In this document: positions 23,362 through 30,355 of the stretch, one piece after another
How the letters are laid out: every line of letters starts with the position of its first letter
Position numbering within the stretch: the first letter of the stretch is position 1
NCBI GenBank assembly: GCA_031969915.1
Contig: DALYJJ010000076.1
Span: 1-30,355 of the forward strand
Length of the DNA stretch: 30,355 nt
DNA from: DALYJJ01 sp031969915
GTDB taxonomy: Bacteria; Acidobacteriota; Terriglobia; Bryobacterales; Bryobacteraceae
Direction of reading: 5' to 3'
Notes under the pieces: model-generated
Databases searched by the model: none
Told to the model about the DNA's origin: nothing
Seen by the model: only the letters and a program-made list of their open reading frames with translations
Made by a program: the position numbers and the translations under genes

Positions 23362-25767
23362 GTGGCCGGGTTGTCTGGGCATTTCAAGCACTCGTTTCGT
23401 TCTTACGCGCGGCAGCCTTGGCTGTGGGCGTTGGCCGTGATCACTTTGGGCATCGGCGTCGGAGCGAACGCTACGGTGTATTCGACGATTCGCTCGCTGA
23501 TGCTCCGGCCGCTCGAAACCATCGACCAGCCCGGCCTCACGGTGCTGCACAGCCAGAACCCGAAGCAGGGGCGGGAGCGGGTTACGGTGTCGCGGGCGGA
23601 CTTTGCGGACTGGCGGCGGGAGAGCCGCAGTTTTACCACGCTGGCGGCGCACGGGATCACGGAGTTTTCGCTCTCGGGCAACGGCATCGAGCCGGAGCGG
23701 GTCACCGGGGCGCTGGCGAGCGAAGGGATGTTCGAGATGTCGCGCGGGGGCATCGCGCTGGGGCGCGGGTTTCAGCCGGCGGACTTCGTGGAGGGCAAAG
23801 CGGTGGTGCTCGCCCACCGGTTTTGGGCCACGAAGTTCCAGTCCGATCCCGGCGTCGTGGGGCGCACGCTGCGCATGGAGGACGGCGTCTACACGATTGT
23901 CGGCGTGGCGTCGAAAGAGACGTGGTGGCCTTCTTCGCTGGTGCGCGTGTGGGCGCCGCTGACGATGAAGGGCGCGGCGGAGTCCCGCGGATCGCGAACG
24001 TTGCAGGTATACGGTGTCCGCAAGAAAGGCGTGACCCTGACCGACGCCGGGCAGGAGTTGACGGCCATCGCGGCGCGGTTGGAGGCGGCGTACCCGGATA
24101 CGAACGGGGGCTGGGGAGTTCAGGCGAACAACGCATACGAAGGATTCCTCTGGCCGAACGACCGCGTGGCGCGCAGGCTGATCGACATGCTGGGCTTCAG
24201 CATTCTGCTCATCGCGTGCGTGAACGTGGCCAACCTGCAACTGGTGCGCGCGCTGGCGCGAAGGAAAGAGCTGGCGCTCCGCCAGGCGCTGGGTGCGAGC
24301 CGGTATTCGGTTCTGGCGCAGACGCTGGTGGAATCGGTTTGGCTGGCGGTCCCGGCGGTGGCGATCGCGCTGGGGGCGGCGTGGTGGGCGTCCGGCGCGC
24401 TGGCGGCGGGGTTTCCGACGATGCACGTGCCGATGCCCGCATGGACCATTGACTGGCCGGTAGTGGGATTCACGCTGGCGATCTCAGTGTTGTCGGTGAT
24501 TCTCTTCTCGCTGGCCCCGGCGTGGCAGAGCACGCGGGTGAACCTGATCGACGCGATGAAGGACTCCGGGGCGCGGGCGGGAGCGAGCCGCCAGAGCCGC
24601 AGGCTGGCGCAGGCGTTCGTGGTGGTGCAGGCCGCCCTGGCGGTGGTGCTGCTGGGTACGGCGGGACTGGCCGCGCACGGCATGAAGCAGTTGCACGATC
24701 TGGATCCGGGCTTCGAGAAGGAGAACCTGGCGGCGATCGGCGTTCATCCGGCGAAGTGGCGGTACGAGAACGACGCACGCGTGGCGCAGTATCAGAACGA
24801 ACTGCTGCGCAGGGTGCGCGCCACGCCGGGCGTGGAGAGCGCGGCCCTGATGATGATGGTGCCGCAGGTGCAGGGCAACGGCGTGGGAACGACGTTCCAG
24901 GAGGAGGGCCGCCCCGAGGTTGCGGCGCGCGAACGGCCGTCGGGGGTGTGGGCGGCGATGGGTGAAGGCGCCTTCGAAACGTTGCGCCTTCCGCTGCGCG
25001 CGGGCCGGGCGATCGGCCGCTTCGATACGGCGGACGCGACGCGCGTCGTGGTGGTGAACGAGACGGGCGCGCGGGCATTGGGCGGCGACGCGATCGGGAG
25101 GCGGGTGCGGCTGGACACGGCGGGCAACGAGTGGTTCACGGTGGTGGGCATTTCGGCCGACGTGCGGCGCGCGAATCCGGTGCAGCGCATCGAGCCGCAG
25201 TTCTTCACCTCGCTCGCCCAGACGCCGCGGCGCTCGGTGACGCTGGCAGCGCGGGGGCGGGGGCCGATCGCGGCGGTACTGCCGGCGATTCGCGAAGCGG
25301 CGGGCGCGGTGGACCGCGACGAGCCGCTGCACTTCGACACCGTGGAGGCGGAGTTTCTCCGCGATCTGCGGGGCGGCGTGACCTTCACCGGCATGGTGGC
25401 GGCGATGGCGGCGCTCGCGTTGTTTCTGGCCGGGATGGGATTGTTCTGCGTGGTGTCGCACCAGGTGGGCCAGCGGCTGCCCGAGATCGGCATCCGCATG
25501 GCGCTGGGCGCGCGGGCCCGGAGCGTGCTCTCGCTGGTGGCCAGCGACGCGGCGCGGCTGGTTCTGGTGGGGTCGGTGCTGGGCGCGGCGGGCGCTTACG
25601 GGATGAGCCGCATGACGGCGAACCTGTTTCTGAATGTCGACGAGAGGCTGCCCGCGATCCTGGGTGCCGCGATGGGTCTGCTGCTGGCGGCGGCCGCGAT
25701 GGCCTGCGCAGGGCCGGCCCGGCGGGCGTTGCGCGTGAGCCCGGCCTCGATCCTCAGGAACGAATAG
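23362..25767 (+). CDS. ABC-type FtsX/MacB-like permease, acidobacterial duplicated (ADOP) type
   Basis: An 801-residue inner-membrane permease with the duplicated architecture of this family. TM1 (WLWALAVITLGIGVGANA, ~20-37) is followed by a periplasmic MacB-like domain (~45-270) and a first FtsX domain (~275-410, with ELALRQALGASRYSVLAQTL). A second periplasmic domain (~460-670) and second FtsX domain (~680-800, LPEIGIRMALGARARSVLSLV) follow. GTG 23362 is chosen because GGGAGG lies 9 bases upstream; an earlier in-frame TTG lacks one. The usual N-terminal prefix domain of many family members is absent. No ATPase gene adjoins, as is common for this family. The substrate is unknown. The barrel gene begins 37 bases downstream. 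Confidence 0.9.
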   Translation: MAGLSGHFKHSFRSYARQPWLWALAVITLGIGVGANATVYSTIRSLMLRPLETIDQPGLTVLHSQNPKQGRERVTVSRADFADWRRESRSFTTLAAHGITEFSLSGNGIEPERVTGALASEGMFEMSRGGIALGRGFQPADFVEGKAVVLAHRFWATKFQSDPGVVGRTLRMEDGVYTIVGVASKETWWPSSLVRVWAPLTMKGAAESRGSRTLQVYGVRKKGVTLTDAGQELTAIAARLEAAYPDTNGGWGVQANNAYEGFLWPNDRVARRLIDMLGFSILLIACVNVANLQLVRALARRKELALRQALGASRYSVLAQTLVESVWLAVPAVAIALGAAWWASGALAAGFPTMHVPMPAWTIDWPVVGFTLAISVLSVILFSLAPAWQSTRVNLIDAMKDSGARAGASRQSRRLAQAFVVVQAALAVVLLGTAGLAAHGMKQLHDLDPGFEKENLAAIGVHPAKWRYENDARVAQYQNELLRRVRATPGVESAALMMMVPQVQGNGVGTTFQEEGRPEVAARERPSGVWAAMGEGAFETLRLPLRAGRAIGRFDTADATRVVVVNETGARALGGDAIGRRVRLDTAGNEWFTVVGISADVRRANPVQRIEPQFFTSLAQTPRRSVTLAARGRGPIAAVLPAIREAAGAVDRDEPLHFDTVEAEFLRDLRGGVTFTGMVAAMAALALFLAGMGLFCVVSHQVGQRLPEIGIRMALGARARSVLSLVASDAARLVLVGSVLGAAGAYGMSRMTANLFLNVDERLPAILGAAMGLLLAAAAMACAGPARRALRVSPASILRNE

Positions 25768-25790
25768 CGATCCCGTGGCGCCGATTCGGC

Positions 25791-25796
25791 TACCAT
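25791..25796 (+). promoter_or_regulatory. -10 element before the barrel gene
   Basis: TACCAT lies 8 bases before the GTG start of the barrel gene. It suggests that the following three-gene cassette can be transcribed separately from the permease gene. Confidence 0.35.
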
Positions 25797-25804
25797 AACC
25801 AGAA

Positions 25805-27088
25805 GTGAAGGCGAGACACGCCTGCAGTCTGGTTCTCCCGGTGATCCGTTGGGTTTTCGTGTGTTCGCTCGGCGGGCTGGTGTGGGCGCAGACCGAAGCC
25901 GCCGGGAACGGGCGCGAAGCGGCGCCGGCCGTCGCGCCGAGCACGCGCGCCGAGGAGATTGAACAGCAACGCCTGCGCCGGCTGCAGAACCTGGCGCCGG
26001 AGACGACAACCGGTACGGAGAGTGCGCTGGTCAAGGTCCGGAACCAGAAGATCCTGGAGCGATTCTTCTCCGGCGTGGGCGGGCTGCGGGCGCGCTTCGG
26101 CGGCTTGGCCACCGGTTCGGGGTTCGCATTCGGCCCCGAGTACATCAACCGCGACCTGGCGGGGGGCGAGTTGCGCTTGCGCTCCTCGGCCCGGGTCTCG
26201 ACGCGCGGGTGGCAGCTCTACGACGTTGAACTCCGGGCGCCGAATCTCTTCAACAACCGCCTGTTCGCCTCGGCGGGCGCGGTGCACCGCAACTTCGGCG
26301 GCGTGAACTACTTCGGGCCCGGGGCGGATTCGAATCGCGAGGGGCGCAGCACCTACCGGCTGGAGGACACCAACTCCTCGTTTGCCGTCGGCGTGCGGCC
26401 CTCCCGCGCGCTCAGCCTGGGCATCACGGGCGGGTTCCTGCAGGTGAATGTGGGCCCGGGGATCGACCGGCGCTTCGCCTCCTCGGAGACGATTTACACA
26501 CCGCAGCAAGCGCCGGGCATCGACCGGCAAACGGACTTTCTCCACGCCGGCTTGCTGGCGCAGTACGATTCGCGCGACATCCCCGGCGGGCCGCGCCACG
26601 GCACGCTGGCGCTGGTGCGCATGGAGCATTTCAAGGACATGGATCTGGAGCGGTTCTCCTTCCGGCGGTTGACGGCCGAGGTGCAGCAATACGTTCCGGT
26701 GTTCAACGACCGGCGCGTGTTCGCGCTGCGCGCGCGCACGGTTCTGAGCTACGAGAACGCCGGGCAGCGGGTCCCGTTCTATCTGCAACCGCATGTCGGC
26801 GGCTCCGACGACATCCGGGGATTCCGGCCGTTCCGTTTCTACGACGACCATTCGCTGGTGATGAACGCGGAGTACCGGTGGGAGGTGTTCGCAGGCCTGG
26901 ACGCGGCGATCTTCGCCGACGCGGGCAAAGTGTTCGCCCGAAGGTCGCAACTGAACCTGCACGACCTGGAGACGGCGGTGGGGTTCGGCCTGCGGTTCAA
27001 CGCGCGGAACGACGTGTTCCTGCGCATCGACACAGGGTTCAGTCACGAGGGGTTTCAAGTTTGGTTCAAGTTCAACAACGTGTTCTAG
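25805..27088 (+). CDS. Omp85/BamA-type outer-membrane beta-barrel without POTRA domains
   Basis: A 427-residue exported protein. After a signal peptide (to about residue 29, LVWAQ) comes a short charged linker and then a barrel of about 16 strands. VGGSDDIRGFRPFRFYDDHS (335-354) contains the IRGF motif of loop L6 that is diagnostic of Omp85 proteins, and DSRDIPGGPRHG is a second conserved turn. The last residue is Phe, with an alternating hydrophobic strand before it (WFKFNNVF), as needed for outer-membrane insertion. No POTRA domain is present, so it resembles single-barrel forms that move or display a partner protein. The next gene overlaps its 3' end by 28 bases. Confidence 0.87.
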   Translation: MKARHACSLVLPVIRWVFVCSLGGLVWAQTEAAGNGREAAPAVAPSTRAEEIEQQRLRRLQNLAPETTTGTESALVKVRNQKILERFFSGVGGLRARFGGLATGSGFAFGPEYINRDLAGGELRLRSSARVSTRGWQLYDVELRAPNLFNNRLFASAGAVHRNFGGVNYFGPGADSNREGRSTYRLEDTNSSFAVGVRPSRALSLGITGGFLQVNVGPGIDRRFASSETIYTPQQAPGIDRQTDFLHAGLLAQYDSRDIPGGPRHGTLALVRMEHFKDMDLERFSFRRLTAEVQQYVPVFNDRRVFALRARTVLSYENAGQRVPFYLQPHVGGSDDIRGFRPFRFYDDHSLVMNAEYRWEVFAGLDAAIFADAGKVFARRSQLNLHDLETAVGFGLRFNARNDVFLRIDTGFSHEGFQVWFKFNNVF

Positions 27089-28680
27089 CGGCCTTGCTGG
27101 CGGCGGCGTGGAGCGCGCCCTCAGCGTTCGCCGTACGGTTCTATCCGGACGATCCGATTGCGCGGATGCCGCCTCCGGTGAACGTGCCGACGGCGAAAGC
27201 GCGCCAGTTGAGCGACTACTACGACTTCTTTACCAACACGTTCACGGGCGCCGGCGAACGCAGCCACAGCAGCCGCCCGATTCGCGCGGAGAACGCCAAT
27301 ACCGTTGGGGAGGTGCCGGACAGCCTGTGGTACACCAACCGGCACGCCGCGCGGCGCATGAGCGTGGCGGAGCTGGTGCGCGGGCCGGGCGATGCCGATC
27401 CTCCGGCGATGGAGCAGAAGTGGAAGGTGGTGGCGGCGAAGACGGAAGGCGTCACACCGGGCTTCACGATTGAAGACGGACAGGGGCGGCGCTACGTGAT
27501 CAAGGGCGACCCGATGACGAATCCGGAGATGGCGTCGGCGGCGGAGGCGATCTCGACGCGGTTCTTCTTCGCCATGGGGTACCACGTGCCGGAGAACTAC
27601 ATCGTCGCGTTCACACGCTCGCAACTGGCGATCGATCCGAAGGCCGTGTTCTACGATTCGCGCGGCCGGCGGCGCAACATCGTCAACAACGACCTGGACG
27701 AGATCCTCTGGACGTTCGCCAAGGACAGCGCGGGGCGGTACCGGGCCTTGGCCAGCCGGTTCGTGCCGGGCGAGCCGCTGGGGCCATTTCGCTTCTTCGG
27801 CGTGCGGAAAGACGATCCGAACGACGTGATTCCGCATGAGCATCGCCGTGAACTGCGTGGACTGTTTGCCATGGCGGCGTGGCTGAACCACTCCGACACC
27901 AAGGCCTTGAACACGCTGGACACGCTGGTGGAGGAAGGCGGCGTGCGCGCGATCCGGCACTACCTGATCGATTTCGGCGCGACGCTGGGGAGCGACAGCT
28001 TTGCGCCCAAGAGTCCGCGCTCGGGCAACGTGTATTTGTTCGGGTGGAAGCAGGCGGCGGAGCAATTATTCACGCTGGGCCTGCGGGTGCCCGCGTACGC
28101 GCGCGTGCGCTGGCACGAGCTGCCCTCGGTGGGCAGGTTCTCCGCCGATCACTTCGAGCCGGAATCGTGGCGCCCGAACTACCCGAACCCCGCGTTTTCC
28201 AACCGGCTGCCGGACGATTTGTACTGGGGCGCAAAGCAGGTGATGGCGTTCACCGATGAGGAGATTCGCGCCGTGGTGAAGACCGGGCGGTACAGCGATC
28301 CGGAGGCCGAGAAGTACGTGGCCGATGTTTTGATCGCGCGCCGGGACAAGGTGGGGCGGGCGTTCCTGGACCAGGTGCTGCCGCTCGAGGATTTCGCCGT
28401 GCGGAACGAGCGGCTGGTGTACCGCGACGTGGCGGTGGACTATGGATTCCGCGGTCCGCAATCGCACCGGGTGCAGTGGGCGCTGTTCGATAACGACGCC
28501 AACGAGGTCACGGCGCTTGCGGACGCCGAGGGGCCGCGGCTGCCGCCGGCGGTGGCGTCGCTGGCGGTGGGACGCTTTGCCGTGGCGGTGGTGCGTGGCG
28601 AGGCAGGCAAAGCGGTGACCGTGTTTCTCCGAAAAGGCGCGGAGGGCTATCGGGTGGTGGGCATCGACCGGACATGGTGA
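27061..28680 (+). CDS. Exported protein with kinase-fold-like signature, function unknown
   Basis: A 539-residue protein. The start is TTG 27061, with GAGGGG 9 bases upstream and a signal peptide (ALLAAAWSAPSAFA) immediately after it; it overlaps the barrel gene by 28 bases. The central part has YVIKGDP (Lys148), AEAIS (Glu162), WLNHSDTKALNTLD (Asp279, Asn284) and HYLIDFGATLG (Asp304). The D-x4-N ... DFG order and spacing match HipA-like and other protein-kinase-like folds, although overall similarity is not established. The rest (SHSSRPIRAENANTVGEV near 68-85) is conserved-looking but unassigned. I recall similar proteins of unknown function in several bacteria, but this is not verified here. 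It may phosphorylate an envelope target, or the motifs may be structural remnants. Confidence 0.7.
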   Translation: MVQVQQRVLAALLAAAWSAPSAFAVRFYPDDPIARMPPPVNVPTAKARQLSDYYDFFTNTFTGAGERSHSSRPIRAENANTVGEVPDSLWYTNRHAARRMSVAELVRGPGDADPPAMEQKWKVVAAKTEGVTPGFTIEDGQGRRYVIKGDPMTNPEMASAAEAISTRFFFAMGYHVPENYIVAFTRSQLAIDPKAVFYDSRGRRRNIVNNDLDEILWTFAKDSAGRYRALASRFVPGEPLGPFRFFGVRKDDPNDVIPHEHRRELRGLFAMAAWLNHSDTKALNTLDTLVEEGGVRAIRHYLIDFGATLGSDSFAPKSPRSGNVYLFGWKQAAEQLFTLGLRVPAYARVRWHELPSVGRFSADHFEPESWRPNYPNPAFSNRLPDDLYWGAKQVMAFTDEEIRAVVKTGRYSDPEAEKYVADVLIARRDKVGRAFLDQVLPLEDFAVRNERLVYRDVAVDYGFRGPQSHRVQWALFDNDANEVTALADAEGPRLPPAVASLAVGRFAVAVVRGEAGKAVTVFLRKGAEGYRVVGIDRTW

Positions 28681-29906
28681 CACGCAGAGCGGCGGTTTTG
28701 TTTTGGGCCGTGACGGCGATCGCCTCGGCGGAGGGCAAGTTCTACACCTATGTGGGACGGCTGAGCGAAGACTCCGTGCTCCTGGCATGGGGCACGGCGG
28801 GGGGCGGCGGGAACACCATCGGACGGGACTCGCGTTCCCACGGCAACGCGACGGTGACTGTCGGCGCCCGGCGCGCCACGACGCAGAAGAACTGGATCGA
28901 GGTCGACGGCCTTGCACCGGACACGAAGTACCCGTACGAGGTGGCGGTGGATGGCCGGACGGTGGGTAAGGGGCAGGTGCGGACGTGGCCCCGGGAGGCG
29001 CGCAAGCTCACCTTCCTGGTGATTGGCGATTACGGCAACGGAACCAGGGAGCAGGCCCGACTGGCGGAGGTAATGACGCGGGAGGTGGCGGAGCGGGGTG
29101 CGTCTCCGTCGCCGGTGCGTTTTGTGATCACCACGGGCGACAACGTGTACGGCAGCGGGTTGTTCGGGTTGAGCCATACCGGCGACGACGACGGGGACTG
29201 GGCGAAGAAGTTCTTTGAGCCTTATGGCCGGGTGATCGCGGAGATCCCGTTCTACCCGACGGTGGGCAATCACGACGGCAACGAGAGCGAACGGCGAGGC
29301 GACCTGGGGGTCTACCTGGACAACTTCTTCTTTCCCGGCGGCGAGAAGAGCCGTTTCTACCGCTTCGCTTTCGCGAACTACGTGGAGTTCTTTGCGCTGG
29401 ATTCGAGCGACAACTCCGAACAGGGCGGCACGCGGCCGCTCTATCTTCCGGACGGCGAGCAGAGCCAGTGGCTCGGGCGCGCCATGGCGGAACGGAGCGC
29501 GGCTCCGTGGCGCATCGCGTATTTCCATCACCCCCCGTTCACCGCCGGACCACGGCATCCGCCGAGCCGAGGCACGCTGGGCCATTGGATGGAGTTGTTT
29601 CAGAAATACGGCGTGCAGGCGGTGTTCAACGGACACGAGCACAATCTGCAGTTCAGCGAAGTGAACGAGCGAACGGCCGGGATTCAGTATGTGATCAGCG
29701 GTTCCGGCGGGCAGCGGCGCGGGGGCAGCGTGCGGCGCGAGATGGAGGCGGCGAACATCGCGGGATGGTCGGCGCAACGGCAGTTCCTGGTGGTGGAGAT
29801 GGACGGCGACACGATGTGGATCACGCCGAAATCGTTTGAGCCGATGCGCGTGGTGAATGCCAAAGGCGCGCCGGTGAAACTACCGGTGGTGGTGAAGCGG
29901 CGTTAG
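28674..29906 (+). CDS. Exported purple-acid-phosphatase-like metallophosphatase
   Basis: A 410-residue secreted enzyme. It has a signal peptide (to about residue 19, IASA) and an N-terminal fibronectin-like domain (~22-105, NWIEVDGLAPDTKYPYEVAV). The catalytic domain carries all metal motifs: GDYGNG (Asp119), TGDNVYG (Asp156, Asn157), VGNHDGN (Asn199, His200), AYFHHPPF (His285, His286) and NGHEHNLQ (His321, His323). It hydrolyses phosphate esters, probably in the periplasm or outside the cell. The start ATG overlaps the preceding stop by 7 bases, so it is translationally coupled to the kinase-like gene. The Tyr that gives classical purple enzymes their colour is not at the usual place after the first motif. 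Confidence 0.93.
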   Translation: MVTRRAAVLFWAVTAIASAEGKFYTYVGRLSEDSVLLAWGTAGGGGNTIGRDSRSHGNATVTVGARRATTQKNWIEVDGLAPDTKYPYEVAVDGRTVGKGQVRTWPREARKLTFLVIGDYGNGTREQARLAEVMTREVAERGASPSPVRFVITTGDNVYGSGLFGLSHTGDDDGDWAKKFFEPYGRVIAEIPFYPTVGNHDGNESERRGDLGVYLDNFFFPGGEKSRFYRFAFANYVEFFALDSSDNSEQGGTRPLYLPDGEQSQWLGRAMAERSAAPWRIAYFHHPPFTAGPRHPPSRGTLGHWMELFQKYGVQAVFNGHEHNLQFSEVNERTAGIQYVISGSGGQRRGGSVRREMEAANIAGWSAQRQFLVVEMDGDTMWITPKSFEPMRVVNAKGAPVKLPVVVKRR

Positions 29907-29911
29907 TCAGG

Positions 29912-30020
29912 TTACGCGGGGCGCCAGAGGACTTCCTGGAGGGCCAGCACGCGAAAGCCGGTGGCGCCGGCTTTCCTGCAGGGGACTCCCTCGGCCTTGA
30001 GGAGGCGGGCCAGCGCCGGC
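29912..30020 (-). CDS. C-terminal remnant of an unknown gene
   Basis: Read on the minus strand, the frame gives ...LARLLKAEGVPCRKAGA, then VLALQEVLWRPA and a TAA stop at 29912. It looks like a real C-terminus ending just after the convergent phosphatase gene. Its upstream part is replaced, from about 30015-30035 on, by unrelated sequence, so the gene is truncated or the assembly is joined wrongly here. The family is not recognised. Confidence 0.4.
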
Positions 30021-30028
30021 CACGCGCG

Positions 30029-30223
30029 TGGCTGGAGCGCTGGGTCAAGGAGCCTGACCGCATGCTGGCCGACAAGGACCCGATCGCGCTGGCGGTCTAC
30101 AACCAGTACAACAAGATCGCGATGCCCAACCTGCGCCTGAGCCCGAAGGAAGTGGCCGAGGTGCTGGACTTCATCGACGAGGAAAGCACCTTGCCGGCGG
30201 ATGGCAAGCGCATCAAGCAATAG
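30029..30223 (+). pseudogene. C-terminal fragment of a class I cytochrome c
   Basis: The frame WLERWVKEPDRMLADKDPIA followed by MPNLRLSPKEVAEVLDFIDEE, ending in TAG at 30223, matches the C-terminal helix region of class I cytochrome c proteins, in which the Met of MPNL is the axial heme ligand. The CxxCH heme motif and all of the N-terminal part are absent. Codon use and the following repeat look like a betaproteobacterium and differ from the rest of the window. Confidence 0.75.
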
Positions 30224-30224
30224 A

Positions 30225-30336
30225 TGGAGCCCCCGGTCACGCGGGTACGCGTGGCCGCCCCCCGAGGGGGCTGCGCAGGCCGCTTGGGAGCGGCCCGGCG
30301 CTGGCCTGCGGGGCGTGGAGCCCCCGGTCACGCGGG
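30225..30336. repeat. C/G-rich intergenic direct repeat
   Basis: A 21-base unit (TGGAGCCCCCGGTCACGCGG plus G) occurs at 30225-30245 and again at 30316-30336, 91 bases apart, with a CCCCCGAGGGGG hairpin between them. It resembles intergenic elements of Burkholderiales rather than anything else in this window. Confidence 0.75.
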
Positions 30337-30355
30337 GATGCGTGACTGCCTTCCG

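Noticed and set aside
24484..26148. A 554-codon minus-strand open frame opposite the permease and barrel genes
   Set aside because: The translation is rich in Arg, His and Pro, has no domain, and is fully explained as a shadow of the two strongly supported plus-strand genes in GC-rich DNA.
1..30355. CRISPR arrays, tRNA or rRNA genes, intact insertion sequences
   Set aside because: No regularly spaced repeats, no TTCGA-containing cloverleaf, no rRNA-like blocks and no transposase were found by eye on either strand.

Overview
The window reads like a chromosomal segment of a GC-rich, diderm soil-type bacterium, most likely an Acidobacteriota member of the Solibacterales/Bryobacterales kind. The reasons are a stand-alone MacB/FtsX-like permease of the acidobacterial duplicated (ADOP) type, adjacent carboxypeptidase-regulatory-like secreted proteins, an Omp85-type barrel ending in Phe, and degraded Rhs/YD-repeat pieces of a kind common in these genomes. 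No rRNA, tRNA or CRISPR array was seen. The last ~330 bases look different (a cytochrome c tail followed by a C/G-rich intergenic repeat of Burkholderiales appearance) and may be an assembly chimera or a recent transfer.

Layout. (1) 1-5635: a visibly lower-GC accessory stretch of small unrecognised, mostly exported or membrane genes, interleaved with two degraded Rhs fragments (3402-3625, 4053-4267) and a possibly stop-interrupted gene (4402-5139). (2) 5636-6867: a toxin-antitoxin patch with a MazEF-like pair, a decayed copy of a piece of the downstream purine permease, and an orphan ribbon-helix-helix antitoxin with a probable 1-nt frameshift. (3) 6914-9066: a purine permease translationally coupled to an exported nucleosidase, a plausible nucleoside-scavenging pair. 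(4) 8957-12159, minus strand: family-5 uracil-DNA glycosylase, a toast-rack-like lipoprotein and a GH29 alpha-L-fucosidase. (5) 12287-18775: ferrochelatase, hybrid PAS/histidine kinase/receiver, ThuA-like protein plus GH140-like glycosidase, and RlmN. (6) 18816-22535: two carboxypeptidase-regulatory-like genes, one frameshifted, flanked by a 28-bp direct repeat and a mosaic of copied pieces of vapC, vapB and rlmN. (7) 22548-23173: VapBC. (8) 23362-29906: ADOP permease, Omp85-like barrel, an exported protein with a kinase-like D-x4-N...DFG signature, and an exported metallophosphatase. (9) 29907-30355: C-terminal remnant and foreign-looking tail.

The most promising candidate for an undescribed system is the overlapping barrel / kinase-fold-like / phosphatase cassette at 25805-29906. 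All three products appear destined for the envelope and the reading frames overlap by 28 and 7 bases, which suggests coordinated production. A second is the exported nucleosidase with Asn at the usual catalytic Asp position, coupled to a purine permease. Several start codons sit only 3-8 bases downstream of a good -10 hexamer (purine permease, hemH, rlmN, barrel gene), which suggests leaderless transcription in this genome.
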